Assembly: GCF_963259705.1 (NCBI RefSeq)
Contig: NC_081844.1
Location: forward strand, 26,242,294-26,306,293
Reading direction: 5' to 3'
DNA length: 64,000 nucleotides
Source of the DNA: Myotis daubentonii
Taxonomy: Eukaryota; Chordata; Mammalia; Chiroptera; Vespertilionidae
A program made the position numbers and the translations under genes. Below are positions 22,272 to 33,484 of this stretch, piece after piece. The notes beneath the pieces are model-generated. The model was not told the DNA's origin and searched no databases. It saw only the letters and a program-made list of their open reading frames with translations. Each line of letters opens with the position of its first letter. Position 1 is the stretch's first letter.

Positions 22272-22795
22272 TCTATATAATAAAAGCCCAGCGACCATTA
22301 TGGCGGAATGACCAGAACGGCCAGTCGATATGATGCACACTGACCACCAGGGAGTAGACACTCAACACAGGAGCTGCCTCCTGGTAGTCAGTGCGCCAGA
22401 AGCCAGGCTCACTGCTGGGGAACACAGGTGCGGCGTGCGAGCCTCTCCCGCCTCCAGCAGGTACAATCTCCAGTGAACAGACTGCAGTCCTGATGCTCAG
22501 GTGGTGGGGGTGCAGCCAGAATGACCACGGATTAGCTGCTGCCTGCCCCTGGAACTCTCCCTTTGGACCCTGTGGCTGCTCTGCATGCCTTACCTATTGC
22601 TCTCTGGGTCTATGGATGAGGGCTCAGGAAAATCCCAGAAGTGCTTCATGGACATACTGCCTGGGCCGGCCCCCATCTCAAGAGTGAGCACCAGTGAAGT
22701 CCAGCCCAATGACCAACACCCACGCATGTCCATGGGCGAGCCCTTCACAACTTCCACCTACCACTCAGCCTCGGCCCCATCTCCCGGAAAGGTCG
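22272..22795 (+). mobile_element. HeliBat, 3' end missing
   Basis: Opens TCTATATAATAAAAGCCCAG with the usual CACACTGACCACCAGGGAG block. It runs directly into L1 ORF1 sequence near 22796 with no CTAG terminus. A deletion has removed its 3' end together with the L1 sequence that unit B retains (41160-50170). Confidence 0.7.
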
Positions 22796-23693
22796 GAGAA
22801 ATGGATAAAGAACATGTTTGAAGAAATAATGGCAGAAAACTTCCCTCACCTGGTAAAGGAAAAAGTCACATAAGTCCAGGAGGCACAGAGAATCTCAAAC
22901 AAGAAGAACCCAAACATGCCCAGGCTAAAACACATAATCAAAATGCCAAAAATTAAAGACAAAGACAGAATCTTAAAGGCAGCAAGAGGAAAGCAAACTG
23001 TTAACTACAAAGGCGTTCCCATAAGGCTGACACCAAATTTCTCATCAGAAACTCTTCAGGCCAGAAAGGAAAGCCATGAAGTGCTCAACATAATGGAAAG
23101 CAAGGATCTGAAACCAAGATTACTATATCCAGCAAGGCTATCATTCAAAATTGATGGTCAAATAAAGAGCTTTCCAGACAAAAAAGAAGGCTAAAGGTGT
23201 AAATCACCACCAAGCCAACTTACAAGAAATGCTAAAGGGAGCAAAGGACCTAAATAGACATTTTTCAAAAGTGGACATACAGAAGAACAAGAGACATATG
23301 GAAACATGCTCAAAGTCACTGATCATCTGAGAGATGACAATGAGGTACCATCTCACACCTGAAAGAATGGCTACCATCAAAAAGTCAACAAATGACAAGT
23401 GCTGGCAAGGATGTGGAGAAAAAGGAACCCTCGTGCCCTGTTGGTGGGAATGCATACTGCTGGTGGGAAAGCCACTGTGGAAAACAGTATGGAGTTTCCT
23501 CAAAAATTTAAAAATGGAGCTCCCATTTGACCTAGTAATCCCACTTCTAGGAATATATCCCAAGGAATCAGAAACACCAATCAGAAAGAATATATGCACG
23601 CCTATGTTCATAGCAGCATAATTTACAATCGCTAAGAGTTGAAAACAGCCTAAGTGCCCATCAGTAGATGAGTGGATTAAAAAACTGTGGTAT

Positions 23694-23881
23694 CCCTAGC
23701 TGGTTTGACTCAGTGGATAGAGCATCGGCCTGCGGACTGAAAGGTCCCAGGTTCAATTCCAGTCAAGGGCACATGCAGGGGGCATGCAGGAGGCAGCCAA
23801 TCAGTGATTCTCTATCATCATTGATGTTTCTATCTCTCTCTCTCCCTTCCTCTCTGAAATTAATAAAAAATATATTAAAAA
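23694..23881 (+). mobile_element. Ves SINE nested in L1
   Basis: Inserted at AAAAACTGTGGTAT (left). The right target copy AAAAACTGCCGTAT is at 27139, after the half-L1 that later entered this SINE's A-rich tail. The empty site in unit B is at about 51086. Confidence 0.85.
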
Positions 23882-23968
23882 CAGGAGAACCAAGATGGCG
23901 GCATAAGGTATATACCTGTACATGCTGCCCCCCACAACCACATTAAAACTACAACTAAAAGACAAAAC

Positions 23969-24324
23969 GGGGTCTGAGTCCGAGCACCTGGACTGGGCCG
24001 GTGTGGGGAGGGCGTGGCTGCCGGTGAATTTGGAAGAGGAAATTTGGACATCCAAAGAAACACCAGGGATGTGCACACACAGCAGGAAGACTATGCCAAG
24101 GCACAGTGAGAAGGCATCCATCTACAAGCCAAGGAGAGGCCTCATCAAAACCAAACTTGCCACACCTTGATCTTGGACTTTCAGCCTCCAGAACTGTGAG
24201 AAAATACATTTTCTGTTGTTGAAAACACCCAGGCTGTTGATATTTTGTTATGGTAACCCAAGCAAATTAATAGACATTACCACTGGCCTTTGCTGTTTTT
24301 TGTTACTACTACTACTACTACTAC

Positions 24325-24362
<38 letters not shown>

Positions 24363-24388
24363 GTTAATCTTTATTACATATATTAAAA
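23969..24388 (+). mobile_element. Retrocopied insert carrying an old MaLR LTR end
   Basis: Bracketed by 12-bp duplications AAAAGACAAAAC (23957-23968 and 24389-24400) and ending in an A-run. Copy A reads straight through at this position. Inside, 24055-24280 looks like the 3' part of an MLT1/MST LTR (CTTGATCTTGGACTTTCAG, CCTCCAGAACTGTGAG, GATATTTTGTTATGG). It is followed by (TAC)n(TAA)n at 24304-24360. It looks like a transcript inserted by L1 machinery. Confidence 0.7.
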
Positions 24389-25494
24389 AAAAGACAAAAC
24401 ACCATCATCCAGAACCAGGGGAAAGCTGACTGAGTGGAAGTTCTACAACTAGAAGGAAAGAAAAAAGCGCATTGAGACTGGGTAGGAGGCGCGGAGTCAC
24501 CAAGACCAGAGGTACGGAAGCGCTTGAAACGGTGACACCTGGGTGCCCGGTTTTTTTTCAATCAAAAGGGAGATACAAGCTCTCGACTGCACTGAACTCG
24601 TTTCCAGTGAGAATCTGGGGACCCAGACTCCTATGGGGAGAAACTGGGCTATCTGGCATCAGGTTGGAAAGCGAGGGTGGCTTTCTCACAGAGATGCTTG
24701 CAGGGATCATTGTTACTGAGGGGGCACAGGACTCCCGGACGCAGAGACGGGGAGACAGCTGATGGACAGCCATGGCTGTTTGCTCCGCCCTGGTGATTCT
24801 CTGAGACCCCGCCCCACCCAATTTACAACCCCACCCAAGCTGTGCACAGCGGCGGAAATGAATTGCCTGTCCTTTCACAGCCTAACCTAACAAACTGCAG
24901 CTGGGTCAGAGAGCTCCAAAACTTCCAAACCCCAAACAAAGAGGAGAAAACAGATCTCGCTGTAGCTCCTGCTGGGTGGACTCACACAGCAGCTGAATCT
25001 GCACCTCCTTGGAGATCCAGGAGCCAGTGTACCCAGTGGTCAGATACCAGATTTCAGCTCCTCACATCCATAAGGGACACATTCAAGAGGCAGACTCAGT
25101 GAGCACCAAAGCCCCACTGAAGCAAGTCCTGCCCCATAAGGTTGTCTCCTGCACAGAAGTTCTTCCACTATAGACACAGCAGGTTCTTGCAGTCAATTGG
25201 CCTGGAGGTCATTTCCTCCCAGTGACACCAATAGCAATCAAGGCTTAACTACAACAAGACTGTGCACCCAGCCCACAAAGGGGTACACCAAGAGTGTCCA
25301 CCTCAGGTGATTGGGGAGGCTGAGTCACTGAGCCAAATAGGACACCTACCACACAAAGCCACTCTATACACAGGAAAGCAGCCAAAATGCGGACACAAAG
25401 AAATAGGCCACAAATGAAAAAAAAGGAGGAAAGCAAACTACTGGATATAGAGTTCAAAACCACAGTTATAAGGCTACTCAAGAATCTTCTACAC

Positions 25495-25720
25495 ATGCCG
25501 AAACCGGTTTGGCTCGGTGGATAGAGCGTCTGCCTGTGGACTGAAAGGTCCCAGGTTCGATTCCGGTCAAGGGCATGTACCTGGGTTGCGAGCACTTCCC
25601 CAGTGGGGGATGTGCAGGAGGCAGCTGATCGATGTTTCTCTCTCATCGATGTTTCTAACTCTCTATCTCTCTCCCTTCCTCTCTGTAAAAAATCAATAAA
25701 ATATATTAAAAAAAAAAAAA
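25495..25720 (+). mobile_element. Ves SINE (young-looking)
   Basis: Flanked by perfect AGAATCTTCTACAC copies at 25481 and 25721. The 5' end is GCCGAAACCGGTTTGGCTC and both pol III boxes are intact. Confidence 0.95.
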
Positions 25721-25734
25721 AGAATCTTCTACAC

Positions 25735-25944
25735 GCTCAGTGGATAGAGCGTCGGCCTGTGATCTGAAAGGTCCCAGGTTTGATTCCGGTCAAGGGCATG
25801 GACCTTGGTTGCGGGCACATCCCCAGTTGGGGGTGTGCAGAAAGCAGCTGATTGATGTTTCTCTCTCATTGATGTTTCTAACTCTCTATCCCTCTCCCTT
25901 CCTCTCTGTAAAAAAATCAATAAAATATATTTAAAAAAATAAAA
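25735..25944 (+). mobile_element. Ves SINE, 5' truncated, tandem at the same target
   Basis: Begins inside the A box (GCTCAGTGGATAGAGCG) directly after the previous SINE's right target copy. It is followed by a third AGAATCTTCTACA at 25945. Confidence 0.9.
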
Positions 25945-27340
25945 AGAATCTTCTACAAACCTCCAAGGAATTTAGTGAGACCTTCAAGGATCTTAATGAG
26001 AATGCCAAAAAAATGTAAAAAGACCAGTCAGAAATTAAGCATACACTGACTGAAATAAAGAATAACTTACAGAGATCCAACAGCAGACTAGAGGATCCCA
26101 AGAATCAATTCAAAGATTTGAAATACGAGGAAGCAAAAAACACCCATCCTTAAAAGCAAAGAGCAAAAAAAAAAAATCCAAAAGGATAAAGATAGTGTAA
26201 GGAGCCTCTGGGACAACTTCAAGCATACCAACATCTGAATTATAAGGGTGCCAGAAGAAGAGAGAGAGCAAGATATTGAAAGCCTATTAGAAGAAATAAT
26301 GACAGAAAACTTCCCCAACCTGATGAAAGAAATAGACTTACAAGTCCACGAAGTGAAGAGAACCCCAAATAAGAGGAATCCAAAGAGGACCACACCAAGA
26401 CACATCATAATTAAAATGCCAAGGGCAAAAGACAAAGAGAGAGTCTTAAAGGCAGCAAGAGAAAAACAGTCAGTTACCTACAAGGGAGTACCCATATGAC
26501 TATCAGCTGATTTCTCAACAGAAACCATGCAGGCCAGAAGGGAGTGGCAAGACATATTCAAAGTGATGAATACCAAGAACCTACAACCAAGATTATTCTA
26601 CCCAGCAAAGCTATCATGTAGAATTGATGGTCAGATAAAGAGCTTCACAGGCAAGAAAAAGCTAAAGGAGTTCATCACCACCAAACCAGGATTATGTGAA
26701 ATGCTAAAGGGTACTCTTTAAGAAGAGGAAGAAGAAGAAAAGTGTAAAGATAAAAATTATGAACAACAAAGTGACAACCAATACATATCTATCAACAAGT
26801 GAATCTAAAAATTAAGTAAAAAAAAATCTGATGAACAGAATAAACTGGTGAATATAATAGAAGCAGGGGCACAGAAAGGGAATGGACTGACAGTTCTCGG
26901 GGGGAAGGGGGTATGAGGGGTGCGGGAAGAGATTGGACAAAAATCTTACACCTATGGATGAGGACAGTGGCGGGAGGTAAGGTCATGGGGTGGGGTGGGA
27001 ACCAGGTGGAGGGGAGCTATGGGGGTAAAAAACAAAAAGAGGAATATCTGTAATAATATGAATAAAGATTTATTTTTAAAAATAGAAAAAACATATTAAA
27101 AATAATATTTAAAAAATAATAATAATAAATAGTAAGTAAAAAACTGCCGTATATCTACACAATAGAATACTATGTTGCTGTAAAAAAGAACTCCTATCAA
27201 TTGCATCAGCATGGATGAACCTGGGGAGCATTATGCTAAGTGAAATAAGCCAGTAAGAGAAAGATAAATATCACAGGATCTTACTCATCTGTGGAATATA
27301 ATGAACAACATAAACTGATGAAAAAAAATAGATCTATAGC

Positions 27341-27517
27341 CATAGCTGGTTTGGCTCAGTGGATAGAGCGTCGGCCTGCGGACTGAAAAGTCCAAGGTTC
27401 GATTCCAGTCAAGGGCATGTACCTTGGCTGCAGGCACATCCCCAGTAGGAGATGTGCACGAAGCAGCTCTATCCCTCTCTCTTCCTCTGTATAAAAAGCA
27501 ATAAAATATTTTAAAAA
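27341..27517 (+). mobile_element. Ves SINE nested in L1 3' sequence
   Basis: Flanked by AAAAATAGATCTAT on both sides. A deletion has removed most of the middle (CATCCCCAGTAGGAGATGTG runs quickly to the pyrimidine tract). Unit B (about 51280) has the uninterrupted target. Confidence 0.9.
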
Positions 27518-29446
27518 TAGATCTATAAACATAAGCAGCCAACAGATTGTCAAACCTCAGAGAGATGGCAGGGGAGGGAGGTGGATAAGACATCAACCAA
27601 AGGACTTTCATGCATACATATCAGCATAACCAATGGACACAGACAGGAGGGGATGAGAGAACGTGCTTGGGATAGTAGCCCTGGGGAGAGATCAATGGGG
27701 GAAAAAGGAGATATATGTAATAACTTAAACACTAAAGAATGTAAATTAATTTAAAAAAGAAATGCTAAAGAGATGCTGTAATGGGAAAAAGAAATAGAGA
27801 AACCTAGGCATACAGAATTAAAATGGCAATAAATAACTACCTAGCCATAATAACTCTAAATGTAAATGGATTAAATGCTCCAATCAAAAGGCATAGGGCA
27901 GCTGAATGGATACAAAAACATGATCCAACTATATGCTGTCTACAAGAGTCCCACCTCAGAACAAAAACAGCCTGGTACTGACACAAGAATGGGCATATAG
28001 ATCAATAGAACAGAACAGAGAACCCAGAAATCAAACCAAGCCATTACACTCAATATTTGACAAAGAAGGCAAGAGCATACAATACAATCAAGAGAATCTC
28101 TTCAATAAATGGTGTTGGGAAAATTGAACAGACACAAACAAGACAATGAAATTACACCACTAACCTACATTGTGCACAAGAATAAACTCAAAATAGGTAA
28201 AATACTTAAATGTAAGTCATGGAACCATAAAAATCCTAGAAGAAACCATAGGTAGCAAAATCTCAGACATCTCTCCTAGCAAAATGTTTTTAGATCATCT
28301 CCTAGGAAAAGGAAACAAGGAGAAAATAAACAAATGGTATTACATTAAAATAAAAAGCTTCTGCACAGCAAAAGAAAGTATCAATAAAACAAAAAGAGAG
28401 CCCACTGTATGGGAAAACATATTTAGCAAAAGAAGGAACTTTTATCATTTGCAACTTTATACATCTGGTAAAGGGTTAATATCCAAAATACATAAGGAAG
28501 TCATACAGCTTAACCGAAGAAAGACAAACAATCCAATTTAAAAATGGGCAAAGGACCTAAATAGACACTTCTCCAAAGAGGACAAACAGATGACCAAGAG
28601 ACATATGAAAAAATGCTCAAAGTCATTAATCATCTGAGAAATGCAAATCAACACGGCAAGGAGGTACCATCTGACACATGCTAGAATGGCAACCATCAAC
28701 AAATGACAAGTGATGGTGAGAATGTGGAGAAAAGGGAACCCTAGTACACTGCTGGTGGGAATGCAGATTGGTGCAGCCATTATGGAAAACAGTATGGAGT
28801 TTCCTCAAAAAATTAAATATAGATATGCCATTTGATCCAGTGATCCCACTTCTAGGGATATATCCTAAGAAAACCTGAAACACCAATCAGAAACAATGTA
28901 TGCACCCCTATATTCATAGTAGCACAATTTACAATAGCTAAGATCTGGAAACAGCCCAAGTGCCCATCAGTAGATGAATGGATAAGAAAGCTGTGGTACA
29001 TTTATACCTTGGAATACTTTGCAGCAGTAAAAAAGAAGAATCTCTTATCCTTTGAGACAGCATGGAGGGACCTGGAGAGTATCATGCTAAGGGAAATAAG
29101 TCAGTCAGAGAAAGGCAAGTATCAAATGATCTCACTCATATGTGGAATCTGAGTAACAACAACAACAAAAAATAATGAAAGGAGTAGATCCAGACACATG
29201 GAACAGAGTGTGGATTCTCAGAGGGAGGACGGGGGAGGATGGTAATAAACCAAAGGCCTTGAATGCATATATGCATAACCAATGGACACAGACAATAGAA
29301 AGCTGAAGACCTGGAGTGGGGGAGTGGGGGAAGGGGCAGGGGGGTCGCCGTGATGGGAAAAGGATAGAGAGGGTCAATGGGGGAGAAAAGGCGACATATA
29401 TAATACTTTGGACAATAAAGAATTATTTTTTTAAAAAAAGGAACTA

Positions 29447-29668
29447 CAGCCCTAACTCGTTTGGCTCAGTGGATAGAGCATCGGCCTACAGACTCAAGGG
29501 TCCCAGGTTCTATTCTGGTCAAGGGCATGTACCTTGGTTGCGGGCACATACCCAGTGGGGAGTGTGCAGGTGGCAGCTGATCGATGTTTCTCCCTCATCA
29601 ATGTTTCTAACTCTCTATCCCTCTCCCTTCCTCTCTGTGAAAAAATCAATGAAATATATTTTTTAAAA
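29447..29668 (+). mobile_element. Ves SINE
   Basis: Inserted at the junction between the composite L1 poly(A) and the host L1. Flanks are AAAAAAGGAACTACA and AAAAAAGGAAATACA. Confidence 0.9.
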
Positions 29669-29871
29669 AAGGAAATACAAATTGGTAATTACAAAATAGT
29701 GAGGGGCATGTAAAGTATAGCACAGGAAATATAGCCAATAATATTCTATTAACTATGTGTGGTATCTCATGGGTATTAGACTTTGTAAGTTATGTACATG
29801 TCTACCAGTAATCACTATGTTGACACTTGAAACTAATATATTGTGTCAACTTACTGAAAAAAGAAATTAAG
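29669..29871 (+). mobile_element. L1 3' UTR fragment, right flank of the composite L1
   Basis: Starts GAAATACAAATTGGTA, the target site of the composite L1, then TTACAAAATAGTGAGGGGC and GTATAGCACAGGAAATATAG, typical L1 3' UTR sequence. The matching left flank survives only in unit B (48580-48600). Confidence 0.7.
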
Positions 29872-30130
29872 CCCTAGCCAGTATCACTCAGTTAATAGAG
29901 CATCAGCCTGTGGACTAAAGGTCCCAGGTTCGATTCTGGACAAGGGCACACACCTTGGATGCAAGCACCGCCCCCCCCCCCCCCCCCGGGGCTAGGCCCT
30001 GGTCAGGGCACATGCAGGAGGCACCTAGTCAATGCTTTTCTCCCACATGAATATTTCGCTCCGTCTTTCCCTTTCTCTTCCCCACTCTCCAAAAATCAAT
30101 GGAAAAATATCCTCAGGTGAGAATTTTAAA
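29872..30130 (+). mobile_element. Ves-family SINE with a poly(C) run
   Basis: Head GCCCTAGCCAGTATCACTCAG and tail AATCAATGGAAAAATATCC. A run of about 17 C at 29971-29987 interrupts the middle and is likely to be assembly-error prone. Confidence 0.8.
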
Positions 30131-30139
30131 AAAGAAAAT

Positions 30140-30498
30140 GGTGCATGATTAGGAAATAGCCTAAGTGCCCATCAGCAGATGAGTGGATTAAAAAACTGTG
30201 GTACATCTACACAATGAAATACTACGCTTCTATAAAAAAAAAAAAAAAAAGGAAGTTTTACCATTTGCAACGGCATAGAAGGACCTGGAGAACATTGTGC
30301 TAAGCGAAATAAGCCAGTTGGAGAAAGATGAATATCACATGATCGCACTCATATGTGGGATATAATGAACATAAACTGATGAACAAAAATAGATCCAGAG
30401 ACTAAGAAACACTGAACAAAGAGTGCAACCTCAGAAAGAAGGGAGGTTGGGCCCACCCAAGGTGGGAGAGGCGTAAGAGGTCAACCAAAGCACTGGTA
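30140..30498 (+). mobile_element. L1 ORF2 3' end fragment
   Basis: Follows the L1 3' end pattern (AAGTGCCCATCAGCAGATGA, CATGATCGCACTCATATGTG) and ends at a Helitron 5' terminus. Contains an A18 run at 30233-30250. Confidence 0.8.
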
Positions 30499-30973
30499 TC
30501 CTATCTAATAATAGACAAAGATGGTAATTGACCTTACCTTTGCTATGCCTCCCATTGGCTAATCAGTGCGATATGCAAATTAACCACCAACAAAGATGGC
30601 AGCTAACTTGCATTGTGCAGGCAGGGCAGGACAGCTAGAGCTGCCATCCGGGGCGTGTACCCCCCCAGCCCCAGCCAGGACCCCCGTGTGCCACCTAAGC
30701 CCCGCCCCCAGCTGGGATGCCATGGCTATCCGAGAGCAGAAAAGTGCCCACCCCCCCAGGCAGCACCCAGCAGGGCCTGCCCCCAGGTCTCTGAGGCGAT
30801 CCGGCGATCTGGTGATCCATGAGCAGGAAATCGCAGTCTGCAGCCAGCACCCCACCCTGGCCACAGCTCAAGGGAGAGAACAACACACAGTGGAGGCCAG
30901 GAGCCTAAGAGATCAACACAGAGGGGCACCTGCTCCAAGCCTCCATGGTGTGGCTGGGGGCAGGCCCCCAGCA

Positions 30974-31022
<49 letters not shown>

Positions 31023-31185
31023 CGCCTGCTCCGAGCCTCTGCTGACAGACTGTGGCCGTCAGTAGGACATCCACTGAGGGTTCCCGGACTGTGAGAGGGG
31101 CAGGCCGGATCTCAGCCGGAGCCAGCAGGCCTTCCGCGCGGTTGCAGCTATAGGTGCTCCTACTCGCTCCCAATAGCCCAACCCA
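30499..31185 (+). mobile_element. HeliBat, 3' end missing, at the lost exon 1 of gene A
   Basis: Opens TCCTATCTAATAATAGAC with GATATGCAAATTAACC. The GC-rich body includes a (CA)n run at 30977-31020 and GGTTCCCGGACTGTGAGAGG, which is normally close to the Helitron 3' end. No CTAG terminus follows. It runs into the upstream block shared with unit B, where exon 1 of the zinc-finger gene should be. GC-rich shadow frames on both strands are not genes. Confidence 0.7.
30977..31020. repeat. (CA)n microsatellite
   Basis: About 22 uninterrupted CA dinucleotides inside the Helitron body. Confidence 0.95.
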
Positions 31186-31199
31186 CCTGGCGCCCAGCT

Positions 31200-33139
31200 C
31201 CCAAAAGGACAGACACTTCTCACGACATCACCTCCTAGCGCCTGAGGTGCACAGGACTGAGCCTAAAGCAGCCAGATCTCCTGTCCAGGGAAGTTTGCAC
31301 TGAGAGGCAGCGCTGAGAGTCCCCCAGGGATCAGTGGTCCTTCCTTGCAAACACACACACTGAAAAGGCACCTAATGAGTCTGGCTCCATTTTCATCTTT
31401 GTTGACAGCTGGTGTCTGACGTGTGGATTTTCCAAAAAGGTGCACAGGCTCAGGTAACAGGGATGCCTTAGGGTGGTATCCTTCCAGAACTACAGCCAGA
31501 TTCCCAAAAACAGCATTGAAACCAGAAACAAGCCATCATTTCCAGCGTGAAAAGTGACTTCTGTGCATTTAGAATGGTTAACTTTAGAAAATGTTTTTCA
31601 CATGAAAAGATGTGTTCCCACTGGTGATTCAGTCACACTCCTCTGAGGCCATGAGCCACCCTTTACTTGTGGTTGTCTTGTGGGCAGTTCCACAGACCTA
31701 CCCAGAGCAAGGAGATGGGCCAGGCACAGAGGTCACCAGGGAGGAGAGCCCAGGTGTCCAGAAATGGGCAACCAATTGTAGGGTGGGGTCTGGTCCCCAG
31801 GGTGACTTTTCCTCCTCTAGCAGATCTCTGGCCCTGCAGTTTGGACCCCCTGATCTTCCTCCCTAGAGAAAACATCTATGCCTCATTGTATTTCAGCTCC
31901 AGGCCCAGATAAGCAGCAAAATGCCAGGGCTGACATCAGGACCAGCTGCACTGAATAATGACCCCTGTCCTGGTGCCGGCCAATCCATCAGTGGAGGCCA
32001 CATCCCTGAATGAACACACCTGGAAACTACAGACTATTCCATTCAGCTCTTCCCCTGGGACCTCCCCTGAAATCTCCACCCTTAAAACCTTTAGGAAGGA
32101 GGACCCAGTGTGCTCTCCCTCCCTGGAGCACACCTGTACCTTTCCCTTCCCCTCCTTCCCCTCCTCCCCCAGGCAGGTTACCATTAGCTTGTGCTCCCAA
32201 GCTCCAAGGGCGCTTCTTTGACCTCCTTAACTCCTTTCCTAAGCCCATTTCCTCTAAGACTTACTTCTCCTACCTCTGTAATTTACCCAGTAAATGTTCT
32301 CTTACTCTTTGGGTCTTACTTACCCAGCCAGAACTAAGTACCAAGGTTGCTGAACCCAGGTTGGGTCTGACCCCACCTGTCAGACACTTGGTGCCATTGC
32401 TGCTGGCAGCACAGTTACACTGTTTAATCCAGCAATAATGAGATTTATCAGAAAACTGGGTTCCATCAATGTAAGAATCATTCAAACCTGTAGAGAATTT
32501 TTATGAGATCATTGCCAGGAGGCAAAATCTAATGAATTGGGATAATGTCCGTAGAATGGCAGTTTGGTGCCTTATTTTATACATTGCAATCAAAAGAGAA
32601 TACCCAAGTGGGTCACATGAAATCCATTGCGGATAGATTAGGGAGCTGAGAGGAAGCAAAGCAGGTAAGCCCCTGGGATAGAACGAAAAGTAAAATGATA
32701 GGCATACATATATATTTTACATAGCTGGGTACAGGGTAATTAATAGCTAGTAGTTAACGTGATAACAATAACAATGAGAGGAGTTATGGACTCAGCCCTG
32801 CGGCATTGGTTGTGCACTGAGGGGTCTGAAATAGGGGGATTCACCCTGACATTGCCAAGGTATGCAATCTTATATGCAAAAGACAATGGACAGACATAGG
32901 TAAGGGAGATGCTAGCCTGGAACATGACTATCTCCCATAAACTGCTTCTAGTTAAAATAGTTTAATTTCAGACCATCCTTTGTGGTTATTCTAGCTCTCT
33001 GAATTTTCAAGACCATCACACACAGGCCTTCCCTGAACTTGTCAGGTTAGCATGTGGCCTCTTTTCATCCTCACATCTCAATAATAATCCCCCTGATTGG
33101 TGAGTCTATGATACTAGCATAACACTCATTCTAACTGAA
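31200..33139 (-). promoter_or_regulatory. Upstream block of gene A (paralogous to 54085-56018)
   Basis: Nearly collinear with the sequence upstream of the intact gene's exon 1 (CTGTCCAGGGAAGTTTGCAC, CATTTTCATCTTTGTTGACA). It no longer adjoins an ATG exon. It includes the LTR-like segment at 31700-32390. No reading frame is supported. Confidence 0.65.
31700..32390 (+). mobile_element. LTR-like element (copy 1 of 3)
   Basis: Related to 44990-45720 and 54576-55262. Features in order: a CCTTAAAACCT stretch that could hold a TATA-like box, a CT-rich region, GTAAATGTTCTCTTAC near the expected polyadenylation site (AATAAATGTTCTCTTA in the 45-kb copy), then TGCTGAACCCAGG. Dispersed copies with this layout suggest a class I retroviral LTR. 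Exact ends are unknown. Confidence 0.5.
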
Positions 33140-33463
33140 AAGGAAAATGGGGTGGGGGCGGGGGTCCTTGCAACCTAGTTCAGTATCTGGTTAAAACCAT
33201 AGTCTCACTTCCCCACTCTGACTGACTTGGGCGGAGCTGCAGAGCATGCCCCAAGGCCCTGCCAAGACTGACTTGGGCAGAGCTGCAAGGGGCTTTCAGG
33301 AGCCGCCACAGGAGGAGATATATATAGGTCAGAGCCTCCCCATGAGTTCATTTCAGGCCTTGGATCCAGAATTCCCTTAGACTAGCAGATCTGCAAAATA
33401 AAGGTTAAACTTTCCTCCCCTCAGAGTGCTGGCTGATCGTTCTCCCATGCATTCTGCCACAAC
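33140..33463 (+). mobile_element. Probable solo LTR at the duplication edge
   Basis: Starts TGAAAAGGAAAATGGGG right where matching with unit B ends. It contains GATATATATAGG and AATAAAGG and ends TTCTGCCACA. The order resembles a gammaretroviral LTR. No clean target duplication is visible. Confidence 0.5.
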
Positions 33464-33484
33464 AATTAATTCACTTATTTTTAA

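Larger units (their letters stand above)
23882..27090 (+). mobile_element. Half-L1 (HAL1-like) copy B
   Basis: A leader with GGAGAACCAAGATGGCGGCAT leads to an ORF1 region (about 25960-26721). A G-rich 3' UTR ends AATAAAGATTTATTTTTAA. As in copy A there is no ORF2. The ORF1p C-terminal half is readable at 26248-26499 and 26527-26721. These parts are divided by the in-frame TGA CCCATATGACTA; another TGA lies near 26235. It is interrupted by a retrocopied fragment at 23969 and two SINEs at 25495-25944. Confidence 0.75.
22796..29446 (+). mobile_element. Composite L1, unit A copy (L1 within L1)
   Basis: ORF1 C-terminal sequence (22796-23240) is followed by a 5'-truncated L1 3' end (23241-23693, resuming 27138-27758). 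ORF2's start then appears at about 27790-27960. The inner fragment is bracketed by AGAAATGCTAAAGGGA and AGAAATGCTAAAGAGA. ORF2 is internally deleted: the start region (to CACCTCAGAACAAAA at about 27965) joins late ORF2 at 27970. The element then runs to a 3' UTR ending CAATAAAGAATTA and poly(A) near 29430. A SINE, a half-L1 and another SINE are nested in the inner fragment. Nothing here is intact coding sequence. Confidence 0.75.
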
